A DNA stretch of 64,000 nt from Bacteroidales bacterium UBA3824 (lineage in GTDB: Bacteria > Bacteroidota > Bacteroidia > Bacteroidales > UBA3824). The notes beneath the pieces are model-generated. The model did not search any database, was not told the DNA's origin, and worked only from the letters and a program-made list of their open reading frames with translations. This document shows, piece after piece, positions 8,551 through 16,320 of the stretch. A program made the translations under genes and the position numbers. The DNA is taken from positions 1,067 through 65,066 of the forward strand of contig DGIK01000073.1 of assembly GCA_002393195.1 (NCBI GenBank). Direction: 5' to 3'. The first letter of the stretch is position 1. Each line of letters begins with the position of its first letter.

Positions 8551-9576
8551 TCAATAAACCACTTTAACGCCTTCGCTTAATTTTTGATAACCTTCTGTAA
8601 TAATGATATTTCCGGCAGAAATTCCGCTCGTAATCACCACGTCGTTGCCCACCATCGAGCCTGTTTTCACTTCGGCGCGTTTCACGGTATTGTCGTCGCC
8701 CACAATCCACACAAACAGGCTCCCGTCAAATCGTTTTTGGACAGCCGTAACAGGCAGTGTGATAGAGTTTTGGGTGTTGTTGTTAATATCAAAACTTACC
8801 TGAGCCGCCATTCCGGGCAGGAGTTTGTGGTTTGGATTGTTGACACTGATTCTGATGTCGTAGGTGTGCGTCATGGCGTCTGCAACGATGCCTTTTTCGA
8901 TTTTTCCGCCGTTGATGCTCACGCCCGCCGCCTCAACATTGATGTTCGATTTGGTGTCGGCGTTGATGTCCGAAATTTCCTTTTCGGGAATTGCAACTTT
9001 TATCTTCACGGTGTTGATGTCGAGGATTGTAGCCACCGGTTGGGACGGCAGCGCAGTTTCGCCCGCGCCGACAAACTTTTTGCCAATGATTCCGCCCTGT
9101 GGAGCACGCAGGGTGCAGTCGTCGAGATTTTTTTGCGCACCCTCCAACTGTGCCTTTGCCTGAGCGGTTTTGCTGAGGATTTCCACCCATTGAACCTCCG
9201 ACATCGAGCCTTTGTCGTGGAGTATTTTATAACGTGAGAGTGCGTCGTCGGCTTGTTGAGCGGCGGCTTTTGAGGCAGTGAGCAAGTTTTGGGCTTGCGT
9301 GTCGTCAATTTGCGCAATCAACTGTCCCTTAGATACTTGCATACCTTCGTTGATGGGGATGTTTTTCACCACGCCCATTGTTGTGAAACTCACTGCAACT
9401 GCCTGATTTTCTTCCACAATGCCTGTAAAAGTTCTGCCGAAAGAAGCGACATTATCGCCGCCCGCAGTCTGCACGGCGACCCTCACAGGCTGTTTTTGAG
9501 TATTTACCTGGCTCTGACCGCCGCATCCCGCAACCCCAAGAGCCAACATCATTGCTAAATATACCTTGAAATTCAT
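8551..9576 (-). CDS. Efflux periplasmic adaptor (membrane fusion protein), lipoprotein
   Basis: The 341-residue protein has a lipoprotein signal (LALGVAGC). It then shows the adaptor architecture: a lipoyl-like half, a coiled-coil hairpin (KAAAQQADDALSRYKIL region), the second lipoyl half, a beta-barrel, and a C-terminal membrane-proximal domain ending in GYQKLSEGVKVVY. The start is set at the ATG at 9576, because the longer reading frame adds 23 residues before the signal peptide. It is the first gene of the RND operon, and its stop is two bases from the pump ATG. Confidence 0.9.
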   Translation of the reverse strand: MNFKVYLAMMLALGVAGCGGQSQVNTQKQPVRVAVQTAGGDNVASFGRTFTGIVEENQAVAVSFTTMGVVKNIPINEGMQVSKGQLIAQIDDTQAQNLLTASKAAAQQADDALSRYKILHDKGSMSEVQWVEILSKTAQAKAQLEGAQKNLDDCTLRAPQGGIIGKKFVGAGETALPSQPVATILDINTVKIKVAIPEKEISDINADTKSNINVEAAGVSINGGKIEKGIVADAMTHTYDIRISVNNPNHKLLPGMAAQVSFDINNNTQNSITLPVTAVQKRFDGSLFVWIVGDDNTVKRAEVKTGSMVGNDVVITSGISAGNIIITEGYQKLSEGVKVVY

Positions 9577-9597
9577 TTTTGTAACATTTTTCAGCGA

Positions 9598-9605
9598 CAA
9601 AAATA
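9598..9605 (-). promoter_or_regulatory. -7 box of the RND efflux operon
   Basis: TATTTTTG on the minus strand lies 21 bases upstream of the adaptor ATG at 9576. No good -33 element is visible. Confidence 0.45.
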
Positions 9606-9675
9606 CAGAGATTTCAAACATAAATAATAGCCGATTTTTCTGCAAAAATGGTAGATTTGGCGGGAAAAAAGTTAA

Positions 9676-10569
9676 CTATTGCCAAAGAATTTCTTGTTCC
9701 CATCCATTAGGGAAACCCATTGAAGACGGATTTATTGTTGGATATTTTGCAATCAATTTTTTTAGTTCTGTGCCAAAAGTATTTTTGGGGTCGATGCCAT
9801 TAATGATATATCGTATTATTGCTAATGTGAAATAGACACGTTGTGTGCCTGATGTAGGGATTTGTATAAATGTTCGTCGTGTATGCCTTGGCATCAATGG
9901 ACGTATTCCAAAAACTCGATTCCACAAACGTGCGTGATGTGCACAGATATTGCGTACATAGACTAATGTATGCAACCACGAAACAAATACAGTGTCGCTA
10001 ACACCAAAAAACGAGGCTACATTTCTTTTGGGTAAACCAGGCTTTAATTGTTGGTATAATATAGACATTGTACCAAAAGAAGTGATTTCTAAAGTTATCC
10101 AACTTGGAGGAAATGTGTCGCTGTATTTGCATTGAAATGCCTTTACAAATTGTTCGTCGCTACGGTTGTATTCCTCACTTATATTTTGCAATGTTTTTGC
10201 ATGCTGAACTACGTTAGAAAACAATGTTGCATCTTCAAACCACAATCCATTATGGGCTTGTGATAGAATATATGCCATTTGAGTTCGTACTGCAACTTCT
10301 ATTATTTCAATGTAAGTCATTACAAGATGTCGTAGTTGACAGTCAAACTCATAGAGTGTTTTGGCTTGTTCAAATGTTGTTCCCGATTTAAAGATATGTT
10401 TTTCCTTATCGGCAAGTAATGGATACCAATAACCGCTCATTCGGTAGTAACTCACCTGTTTTAGCCATTTTTCAGCCTCTGGCTCGCTACCGAATGTCAT
10501 TCCTCGTTGTTTGAGAATCTTTATCTGGTCGGCAAATGTCTGTATTTGCTTTGTGTAAGGAACTTTCAT
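9676..10569 (-). CDS. Abi-family (AbiD/AbiF-like) HEPN protein
   Basis: The 297-residue protein matches the Abi_2 abortive-infection family. The signature YYRMSGYWYP lies at 41-50, and the HEPN ribonuclease motif R206-N-x3-H211 is followed by a second histidine and ARLWNR. Family members are RNA-cleaving toxins that block phage growth or act in RNA-controlled toxin systems. The active-site residues are intact. It is a single-gene unit. Its leader holds a hairpin ending in a T-rich run (see 10576-10629), which may be a partner RNA. Base composition is more AT-rich than the flanking efflux genes, as expected for an acquired defence gene. Confidence 0.85.
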   Translation of the reverse strand: MKVPYTKQIQTFADQIKILKQRGMTFGSEPEAEKWLKQVSYYRMSGYWYPLLADKEKHIFKSGTTFEQAKTLYEFDCQLRHLVMTYIEIIEVAVRTQMAYILSQAHNGLWFEDATLFSNVVQHAKTLQNISEEYNRSDEQFVKAFQCKYSDTFPPSWITLEITSFGTMSILYQQLKPGLPKRNVASFFGVSDTVFVSWLHTLVYVRNICAHHARLWNRVFGIRPLMPRHTRRTFIQIPTSGTQRVYFTLAIIRYIINGIDPKNTFGTELKKLIAKYPTINPSSMGFPNGWEQEILWQ

Positions 10570-10575
10570 ACTTAA

Positions 10576-10629
10576 AAAATAAAAGACTCACCCTAAGCGC
10601 GCTGTTCAATGGGAAGCGGGGTGAGTTTG
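10576..10629 (-). ncRNA. Candidate Abi-associated small RNA with terminator-like hairpin
   Basis: On the minus strand, downstream of the TAAATTTG box, an 8-bp stem (10586-10593 with 10619-10626) encloses a second stem (10600-10603 with 10615-10618) with an 11-base loop and a 6-base bulge. It is followed at once by a T-rich run (10574-10585) just before the Abi start codon. This looks like a ~50-base RNA whose end acts as an attenuator. Abi/HEPN genes are known to be accompanied by small structured RNAs, and I recall an abiF RNA motif but could not check it. Confidence 0.55.
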
Positions 10630-10635
10630 TTGCTG

Positions 10636-10665
10636 CAAATTTAAATAGTTTTTTTTATATGGAAA
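10636..10665 (-). promoter_or_regulatory. Promoter of the Abi unit
   Basis: TAAATTTG (10636-10643, minus strand) is a perfect -7 box. TTTC (10662-10665) sits 18 bases upstream as a one-mismatch -33 element. Confidence 0.55.
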
Positions 10666-10710
10666 ACCTTTTATAGTTTTTTTTATAAAAATCTATCGAC
10701 CCAATTCTCT

Positions 10711-10742
10711 TTTGCCATTCTCGCAAAAAATCAATACCTTTG
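10711..10742 (+). promoter_or_regulatory. Promoter of the second AraC gene
   Basis: TTTG (10711-10714), a 20-base spacer and TACCTTTG (10735-10742) form a perfect Bacteroidota promoter, 21 bases before the ATG at 10764. Confidence 0.75.
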
Positions 10743-10763
10743 CCGAAAACTCATCAATCTACT

Positions 10764-11681
10764 ATGCACCAAGAAGAAATCACCATACAATCGCTTTCGG
10801 TAAATGACTGTATCAAAGTCAGTTATTGCGACAACAATGTGATGATTGTTGACGATGTGCAGGAGTTTGCGGCTATTGGGGCGGCGAGGCTGTCGCTCAA
10901 TGGTATCGCGATTTGCACCAATGGAAAAATCACCGGCAGTATGAACGGTCGTAAGATTGAAATCTCTAAAAATGAGGTGGCGATTATCCCGAAAAATGCG
11001 CTCGTTACAGACCTGATGATTAGCCCGGATTTCAAGTTGAAGGCGTTGTTTTTTTCCGAAAAAATTCTCCAAAGTTTCCTTCACGAAAAAATCAGCATTT
11101 GGAATGAGATGATGTACATCCACTGCAACAATGTTTTCACTCTCGGCGGCGACGATGTGAAGTTTTATGAACATTTTTACTCGTTGCTGAAATTTGTGGT
11201 GGAGCGCGGCAAAAACCGTCCTTATTATAATGAGGTTGTGCAGTCGCTTTTGAAGTCGGCGTTGTTGGGAGTTTGCAGCGAGTTTAAGCACCGCCAAAAA
11301 GCCGCTGAAACGCCGCCTGTTGCCACTGACAACAATCTTCGCTCATCGCCTGCGGTTTATTTTCAGCGTTTTTTGGACATCATTCACACCGTGGAAATCA
11401 AACATCGCACTGTGGAATGGTACGCACGTCAACTTTGCATTACTCCCAAATACCTCTCCGCCGTCTGCAAGTCGTGTTCGGGCAAGACAGCCCTCGAATG
11501 GATTACAGAGTCGCTGATGGAAAAAATCAGGTTTTATCTTAGCGACACCAATTTGAGTATCAAACAGATATGCGACATTCTCGGTTTCGCAAACACCTCA
11601 TTTTTCGGACGTTACGTCAAGGAGCATTTCGGTATGCCGCCCGCACAGATGAGAAAGAGTGGGGCGGAGGGTAGGTCGTAA
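10764..11681 (+). CDS. AraC-family transcriptional regulator
   Basis: The 305-residue protein has an N-terminal ligand-binding region and a C-terminal double helix-turn-helix of the AraC type (LCITPKYLSAVCKSCSG, then CDILGFANTSFFGRYVKEHFGMPPAQMR). The ATG at 10764 is chosen because the promoter -7 box ends at 10742. The neighbours do not point to a target: the Abi gene is divergent on the left and cysN is convergent on the right. It is monocistronic. Confidence 0.9.
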   Translation: MHQEEITIQSLSVNDCIKVSYCDNNVMIVDDVQEFAAIGAARLSLNGIAICTNGKITGSMNGRKIEISKNEVAIIPKNALVTDLMISPDFKLKALFFSEKILQSFLHEKISIWNEMMYIHCNNVFTLGGDDVKFYEHFYSLLKFVVERGKNRPYYNEVVQSLLKSALLGVCSEFKHRQKAAETPPVATDNNLRSSPAVYFQRFLDIIHTVEIKHRTVEWYARQLCITPKYLSAVCKSCSGKTALEWITESLMEKIRFYLSDTNLSIKQICDILGFANTSFFGRYVKEHFGMPPAQMRKSGAEGRS

Positions 11682-11690
11682 ATACAATTA

Positions 11691-12956
11691 TCACAAAATC
11701 ATCCCCGCGCCCACGGTCTCAAACGTAAACGGGTCAACAAATATCAGCGAGCCTAAAACCTTATTTTTGGCATAACTTTCATACACCAAAGGACTTGCGG
11801 TTTTGAGTTGGACTTGTGCGATGTCGTTGAGTTGCAACTCGTTAACACCTGAGATTTTTTCTTGGGTGGAGATGTCAACGCGGAAATCTATTGCCGTAAA
11901 CAAGCCCTGAACCTCTTGTGTGGCGTGGCGGACGATGTATTTTTTGCGGAGTTGCATCGGCGAGGGGTTAAACCAACAGATATTCAGCGTAAACTGATTA
12001 CCCACTTGTGGAATGTTGGCGTCGTCGGACACCAAAAAGTCGCCGCGCGAAATGTCGATGTCGTCGGCGAGAGTGATGTCAACCGATTCGCCTTCTTGCG
12101 CTTCGGAGAATTTGTCTTTGCCGTTGTAAATACCTTTAACAGTGGACGTTAAACCTGACGGAAGGATTTTTACCTTGTCGCCCTCTTTGATAACGCCCTG
12201 AGCAATGCGTCCAGAATAGCCGCGAAAATCGGCAAACTTGTCTGAAATCGGTCTTATAACATACTGCACAGCCATTCGGAAGCCCTGATTATCAGACTTT
12301 TTGATTTCAACAGTTTCCAAATATTCCAAAAGCGGTTTGCCGGTGTACCAAGGCGTGTTTTCAGATTTATTAACCACATTGTCGCCGTTTTTGGCACTGA
12401 TGGGAATAAAGTCAACTGCCGGAATATCAAGGTGTTTTGACATAATGTTGTAGTCGGCTATAATCTTGTCGAAAGCTTCCTTAGAAAAATCCACCAAGTC
12501 CATCTTATTGATACACACCACAATATTGCGGATTCCGAGGAGCGAGGCAATAAACGAATGGCGGATAGTTTGCTCCATTACACCGTGGCGGGCGTCGATT
12601 AGGATTATCGCCAAATCTGCCGTAGAAGCACCTGTAACCATATTTCGGGTGTACTGAATGTGTCCCGGAGTGTCGGCAATGATAAATTTGCGTTTTGGAG
12701 TGGCAAAATATCTGTAAGCCACGTCGATAGTGATGCCCTGTTCGCGCTCGGCTTTGAGACCGTCGGTAAGGAGAGCAAGGTTAACTTCTTCATTGCCACG
12801 GCTTTTTGATGCCTGTTCCACGGCTTCGAGTTGGTCTTCAAAAATCGACTTAGAATCGTACAAAAGTCTGCCAATGAGTGTAGATTTTCCGTCGTCAACG
12901 CTGCCCGCCGTCGAAAAGCGGAGCAACTGCATATCTAAATATCCGTTTTGTGTCAT
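11691..12956 (-). CDS. cysN: Sulfate adenylyltransferase subunit 1 (GTPase)
   Basis: The 421-residue protein is the GTP-hydrolysing subunit of ATP sulfurylase, which makes adenosine 5'-phosphosulfate from sulfate and ATP together with CysD. Motifs of the EF-Tu-like GTPase are clear: the P-loop GSVDDGKST (residues 17-25), DTPGH, and NKMDLVDF, followed by two beta-barrel domains. There is no fused CysC kinase domain. The partner gene cysD lies on the same strand, but 9.2 kb upstream instead of directly adjacent. Its leader contains a tandem 14-base repeat and an 11-base block also found upstream of cysD. Confidence 0.93.
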   Translation of the reverse strand: MTQNGYLDMQLLRFSTAGSVDDGKSTLIGRLLYDSKSIFEDQLEAVEQASKSRGNEEVNLALLTDGLKAEREQGITIDVAYRYFATPKRKFIIADTPGHIQYTRNMVTGASTADLAIILIDARHGVMEQTIRHSFIASLLGIRNIVVCINKMDLVDFSKEAFDKIIADYNIMSKHLDIPAVDFIPISAKNGDNVVNKSENTPWYTGKPLLEYLETVEIKKSDNQGFRMAVQYVIRPISDKFADFRGYSGRIAQGVIKEGDKVKILPSGLTSTVKGIYNGKDKFSEAQEGESVDITLADDIDISRGDFLVSDDANIPQVGNQFTLNICWFNPSPMQLRKKYIVRHATQEVQGLFTAIDFRVDISTQEKISGVNELQLNDIAQVQLKTASPLVYESYAKNKVLGSLIFVDPFTFETVGAGMIL

Positions 12957-12960
12957 AACT

Positions 12961-12988
12961 ATTATGAATTATGCATTATGAATTATGC
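12961..12988. repeat. Tandem 14-base repeat upstream of cysN
   Basis: ATTATGAATTATGC occurs twice in tandem (12961-12974, 12975-12988), between the cysN start and its putative promoter. Confidence 0.7.
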
Positions 12989-13002
12989 ATTGTTTTTACG
13001 GT

Positions 13003-13013
13003 GCAAAATTCGG
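13003..13013 (-). promoter_or_regulatory. Putative cysN promoter element shared with cysD
   Basis: On the minus strand CCGAATTTTGC contains GAATTTTG, a one-mismatch -7 box. The same 11 bases occur upstream of cysD (23088-23098). No -33 TTTG is seen at either site. Confidence 0.4.
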
Positions 13014-13177
13014 CATAATTGTTTTTCTGACGGCATTTTCGACGGTGTAAGATTACATTAAAAAAAATGCAGGATTGCAGTTTTTTCCCCGAAAATGATT
13101 GCCACCAATACTTAGGCAAAAGTGAAGTTTAGTTTTTGACAGGGAAATTAAATGTTCAAAAAATATTTGAAAAAATT

Positions 13178-13209
13178 TTTGTCAAATCAAAGATAAAACG
13201 CTACATTTG
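13178..13209 (+). promoter_or_regulatory. Promoter of the AAA-ATPase/nuclease-like gene
   Basis: TTTG (13178-13181), 20 bases, then TACATTTG (13202-13209), with the ATG at 13233. Confidence 0.75.
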
Positions 13210-13232
13210 CAGAAACTATAATCAGGATTACT

Positions 13233-14801
13233 ATGGGACAGTATATCGACAATGGAAATTTGCCTTTCAGACGTATCTTAAACAGTGATTTTACCGATAA
13301 GTCAGGGTTGCTGAATATTCTGAACAGGAATATGGACACCGAAAATAGTTTTATGTGCGTATCCCGCCCACGACGTTTTGGCAAGTCAGTGGCGGCAAAG
13401 ATGGCGTATGCGTATTACGACAGAAAATCGGATTCAAAGGAACTTTTTAAAGGTTTGGAAATCACCAAGTCGCCTGATTATGAAAAACATCTCAACAAGT
13501 ATCCGACAATATACATCGATTGGAATGAATTTGCTAACATCCCCGACAAAGATAAACTGAGAGTGGCGCAACAAAGGATTGTTGCCGACCTGAGGGAAAC
13601 TTATGAAAATATTTTGGAAGAACAGAACGAACTTGGCGTTGCCCTTGCCGAAATCAACAAAAAGACAGGCGACCGCTTTATCCTGATTATCGATGAGTGG
13701 GATATGCTCGTAAGAGATGTTACACAAGAAATTCAGGACGAGTATGTCAACTTTCTGCGCTCGATGTTCAAGACTAACAAAGCGAACAATGTATTTCTCC
13801 TTGTATATATGACGGGCATTCTGCCGATAATCAAGATTAAGACGCAATCGGCGTTGAACAATTTCAGAGAATACAGCATCATTTATCCCGCCAACACCGC
13901 TAAATATTACGGATTTACAGAGACGGAAGTAGAAACGCTATGCAAAACACACAATATGAACCTCGAACTGATGAAACACGCATACGACGGCTACATCATC
14001 GGCGAAGAAAAATCGATGTTCAACCCTAATTCTGTGATGCAATCCATTGAGTACCGCACATACGACAGTTTTTGGTCAAGGACAGCGTCGTTTATGGCAA
14101 TAGAAAGTTACCTGAACATCGATGCCGACCAAGTGCGCACCAAAATCATCAAGATGATGAATGGTGAAGAAGTGGTAATAGAACCGACAAGTTTCCGCAA
14201 CGATATGAAAAACATCGAGACGAGTGACGACGTGCTGACATTGTTGGCACATCTTGGATATTTGTCGTACAACCCTGAAACTCAATCTGTAAGGATTCCT
14301 AACACAGAAGTTAGCGCAGAGTTCAGAAACGCCGTCCGCTTTGCGGGTTGGAAAGAGTTGTCCAAAGCGGTTGGGCAGTCACGACAACTATTGGAGGACA
14401 CCATCAACCTCTGCAAAGACAAAGTGGCGCGTGCCTTCGACGACTATCATTTTGAGGCGTCGTCAATTTTGGAATTCAACGACGAAAACTCAATGCGGTG
14501 CGCAATAACGTTGGCTTATTACGCCGCCAAACCTTTTTACAAGATTTTTCACGAACTGCCTACGGGCAAAGGTTTTGCTGATATGGTTTTCATTCCGTTG
14601 CCCAAGTCGCCGCGCCCTGCAATAGTCATCGAACTCAAATACGACAAGACAGCCGACTCCGCCATCTCTCAAATCAAACGCAAAAATTATCCCAAGAGCC
14701 TCCAAGGTTTTTCCAAACGCATCGTGCTATGCGGCATCAATTACAACAAGGAAACTTCTAAACACGAAGTGGAGATGGAGGTGATTGAAGGTGAGGAATA
14801 A
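13233..14801 (+). CDS. AAA-ATPase-like protein with C-terminal PD-(D/E)XK nuclease domain
   Basis: The 522-residue protein belongs to the Bacteroidota AAA-ATPase_like/DUF1703 family. The N-terminus carries the family's opening (LPFRRILNSDFTDKSGLL) and a P-loop region SRPRRFGKSVAAK, with a Walker B-like LIIDEWDML near residue 150. The C-terminal domain has the nuclease core GKGFADMVF...AIVIELK...QIK. Genomes of this group often carry many copies; the biological role is unknown. A second family member lies at 44993-46567. The gene sits alone between cysN and the HxlR cluster. Confidence 0.85.
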   Translation: MGQYIDNGNLPFRRILNSDFTDKSGLLNILNRNMDTENSFMCVSRPRRFGKSVAAKMAYAYYDRKSDSKELFKGLEITKSPDYEKHLNKYPTIYIDWNEFANIPDKDKLRVAQQRIVADLRETYENILEEQNELGVALAEINKKTGDRFILIIDEWDMLVRDVTQEIQDEYVNFLRSMFKTNKANNVFLLVYMTGILPIIKIKTQSALNNFREYSIIYPANTAKYYGFTETEVETLCKTHNMNLELMKHAYDGYIIGEEKSMFNPNSVMQSIEYRTYDSFWSRTASFMAIESYLNIDADQVRTKIIKMMNGEEVVIEPTSFRNDMKNIETSDDVLTLLAHLGYLSYNPETQSVRIPNTEVSAEFRNAVRFAGWKELSKAVGQSRQLLEDTINLCKDKVARAFDDYHFEASSILEFNDENSMRCAITLAYYAAKPFYKIFHELPTGKGFADMVFIPLPKSPRPAIVIELKYDKTADSAISQIKRKNYPKSLQGFSKRIVLCGINYNKETSKHEVEMEVIEGEE

Positions 14802-14806
14802 AGTGA

Positions 14807-15148
14807 TTATCCTGCCACTTCGTCGAAATGCTCTATTGCCCATTGAATCAGTCCCGAAATGTAAGGCATTAGTGATTTGCCGGTGTCGGTGAGTGAGTAT
14901 TCCACTTTTGGAGGCACCACAGGATAGACCTTGCGGCAAAGGAGGTTGTCGCTTTCGAGACGTTTGAGGGTAGCCGACAACATCTTTTGCGAACAGTCGG
15001 TCATCAAGTTGCGAAGTTCGTTGAACCGCAAAACACCGCTTTCGCTCGCATTAATGGAATACAACACCAACAACGACCATTTGTCGCCAAACTTGCTGAT
15101 TACCTGTCGTATAGGGCATTTGTTATATTTGTCTTGAAAATCATTCAT
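14807..15148 (-). CDS. HxlR-family winged-helix regulator
   Basis: The 113-residue protein is an HxlR-type regulator: KCPIRQVISKFGDKWSLLVLY, then LRFNELRNLM and the recognition-helix region (MLSATLKRLESDNLL). I take the ATG at 15148, which removes 18 residues of the longer reading frame that would lie upstream of the promoter box at 15153-15160. The transcript would then be leaderless. It probably controls the flavin/cupin genes just upstream on the same strand. Confidence 0.85.
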   Translation of the reverse strand: MNDFQDKYNKCPIRQVISKFGDKWSLLVLYSINASESGVLRFNELRNLMTDCSQKMLSATLKRLESDNLLCRKVYPVVPPKVEYSLTDTGKSLMPYISGLIQWAIEHFDEVAG

Positions 15149-15152
15149 AGCG

Positions 15153-15184
15153 CAAAGATACGAAATATTCCCCAAACAATCAAG
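15153..15184 (-). promoter_or_regulatory. Promoter overlapping the HxlR start
   Basis: TATCTTTG on the minus strand (15153-15160), with CTTG (15181-15184, one mismatch) 20 bases upstream. The -7 box ends five bases before the ATG. Confidence 0.5.
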
Positions 15185-15623
15185 AATATTTTTCGCCGAC
15201 ATAACCGTTGCCTGCCTCGCCCGTTATCAGGTTGAAATGCCTAAGCACCGGCGGCGTGGGTTCGAGGTCGTAATAATCCATTTCGGCAATGTTCATCGAA
15301 AAATACGCCAACTGATCGTAACTATCGTAAAGTCGCGACAAAACTGGATTGTTGTCAAAAATCCACTTCTTGATGTTGTCGTCAACGTGAAAATTCACCT
15401 GTCCCGAACAACGAACCGAAATTTTGTCTTTCATACTAAGAATCTCGATGTCAGGATTTTGCAGCAACTGACGGTAAACCGCTTTTTTGAACGACGTGGC
15501 AAAATACAACACTGTTCCGTCCTGTTTCATTATCTGAAAAACACGGATTTTTGGCAAGCCGCCTTCACAAGTTGCAAAGGCGACTTCATTGTTTGCTTTG
15601 AGGAAATCCAACGCTGTCTGCAT
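15180..15623 (-). CDS. Pyridoxamine 5'-phosphate oxidase-like FMN-binding protein
   Basis: The 147-residue protein resembles the small pyridoxamine-phosphate-oxidase-related flavoproteins (split-barrel fold): VAFATCEGGLPKIRVFQI, then VLYFATSFKKAVYRQLLQNP. Family members bind FMN or other flavin-like cofactors and act as reductases or binding proteins. The ATG at 15623 is preferred; an alternative in-frame start at 15632 would overlap the cupin stop. It is the second gene after the cupin, with 2 bases between them. Confidence 0.8.
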   Translation of the reverse strand: MQTALDFLKANNEVAFATCEGGLPKIRVFQIMKQDGTVLYFATSFKKAVYRQLLQNPDIEILSMKDKISVRCSGQVNFHVDDNIKKWIFDNNPVLSRLYDSYDQLAYFSMNIAEMDYYDLEPTPPVLRHFNLITGEAGNGYVGEKYS

Positions 15624-15625
15624 AG

Positions 15626-16081
15626 TTACCAAGAGAGTTTTTCGTTAAGGATGATGCCGTCTTCCATTGGTGAATCTTTCTCAGTGAAAGCGTTGGCCTT
15701 GTATTGGATGCAAAGCATTGTCAGATTGGAAGTTCCGCTGTTTTTGAGGGCGCGTTTGCCATCGGGCGAAACCCTTATAATCGAACCTTCCGACACCGGG
15801 AAAATTTCGCCGTCCACCTGATACTGACCTTCGCCGGAGATGATTACATAAATCTCCTCGTGAGTCTTGTGCGTGTGAAGAAAACCGCTGTCCTGACCCG
15901 GCACAAGTGTCTGAAAACTCATTTCGGCACCTGTCAAGCCTAATGCCTGCGAGAGAAACACCTTGCCTTTGAGCGTAAAGTCCTTGCCCATAGGAAGTTC
16001 GTAGTTGATTACTTCGTTCATCGTGCCGAGGTTAACGGCGTTGAAATTCTTTCCTGATTTGATTTGCTGTACTGTCTTCAT
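15626..16081 (-). CDS. Cupin-domain protein
   Basis: The 151-residue single-domain cupin has the first metal-binding motif HTHKTHEEIYVIISGEG and the second half with EGSIIRVSPDGKRALKN. Such proteins bind a metal ion and may act on small organic substrates or sense them. It is the first gene of a short operon with the FMN-binding protein, and both are probably controlled by the HxlR regulator that follows. Confidence 0.85.
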   Translation of the reverse strand: MKTVQQIKSGKNFNAVNLGTMNEVINYELPMGKDFTLKGKVFLSQALGLTGAEMSFQTLVPGQDSGFLHTHKTHEEIYVIISGEGQYQVDGEIFPVSEGSIIRVSPDGKRALKNSGTSNLTMLCIQYKANAFTEKDSPMEDGIILNEKLSW

Positions 16082-16126
16082 TTTTTTTACTATTTAATAA
16101 ATTGTTTGTTGATTTGTTTTACGCTG

Positions 16127-16158
16127 CAAAGTTAATCCATTGAAAAACAATACGCAAG
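16127..16158 (-). promoter_or_regulatory. Promoter of the cupin/FMN-binding operon
   Basis: TAACTTTG on the minus strand (16127-16134), with CTTG (16155-16158, one mismatch to TTTG) 20 bases upstream. Confidence 0.55.
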
Positions 16159-16262
16159 AAGGCACTTTTTTGTTTTATAGTTACCAAAAAGTTAGAATTG
16201 CTGACAATCAGTAATGATGAATTTTAATATTTAACATTAATTAACAAAGCGGTGCGGTTGGG

Positions 16263-16294
16263 TTTGTGAAAAACAGATAAAATGAGTAACTTTG
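16263..16294 (+). promoter_or_regulatory. Promoter of the DUF1016 gene
   Basis: TTTG (16263-16266), 20 bases, then TAACTTTG (16287-16294), with the ATG at 16321. Confidence 0.75.
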
Positions 16295-16320
16295 CGGTGG
16301 GTTAATTATCGAAACGAAAT

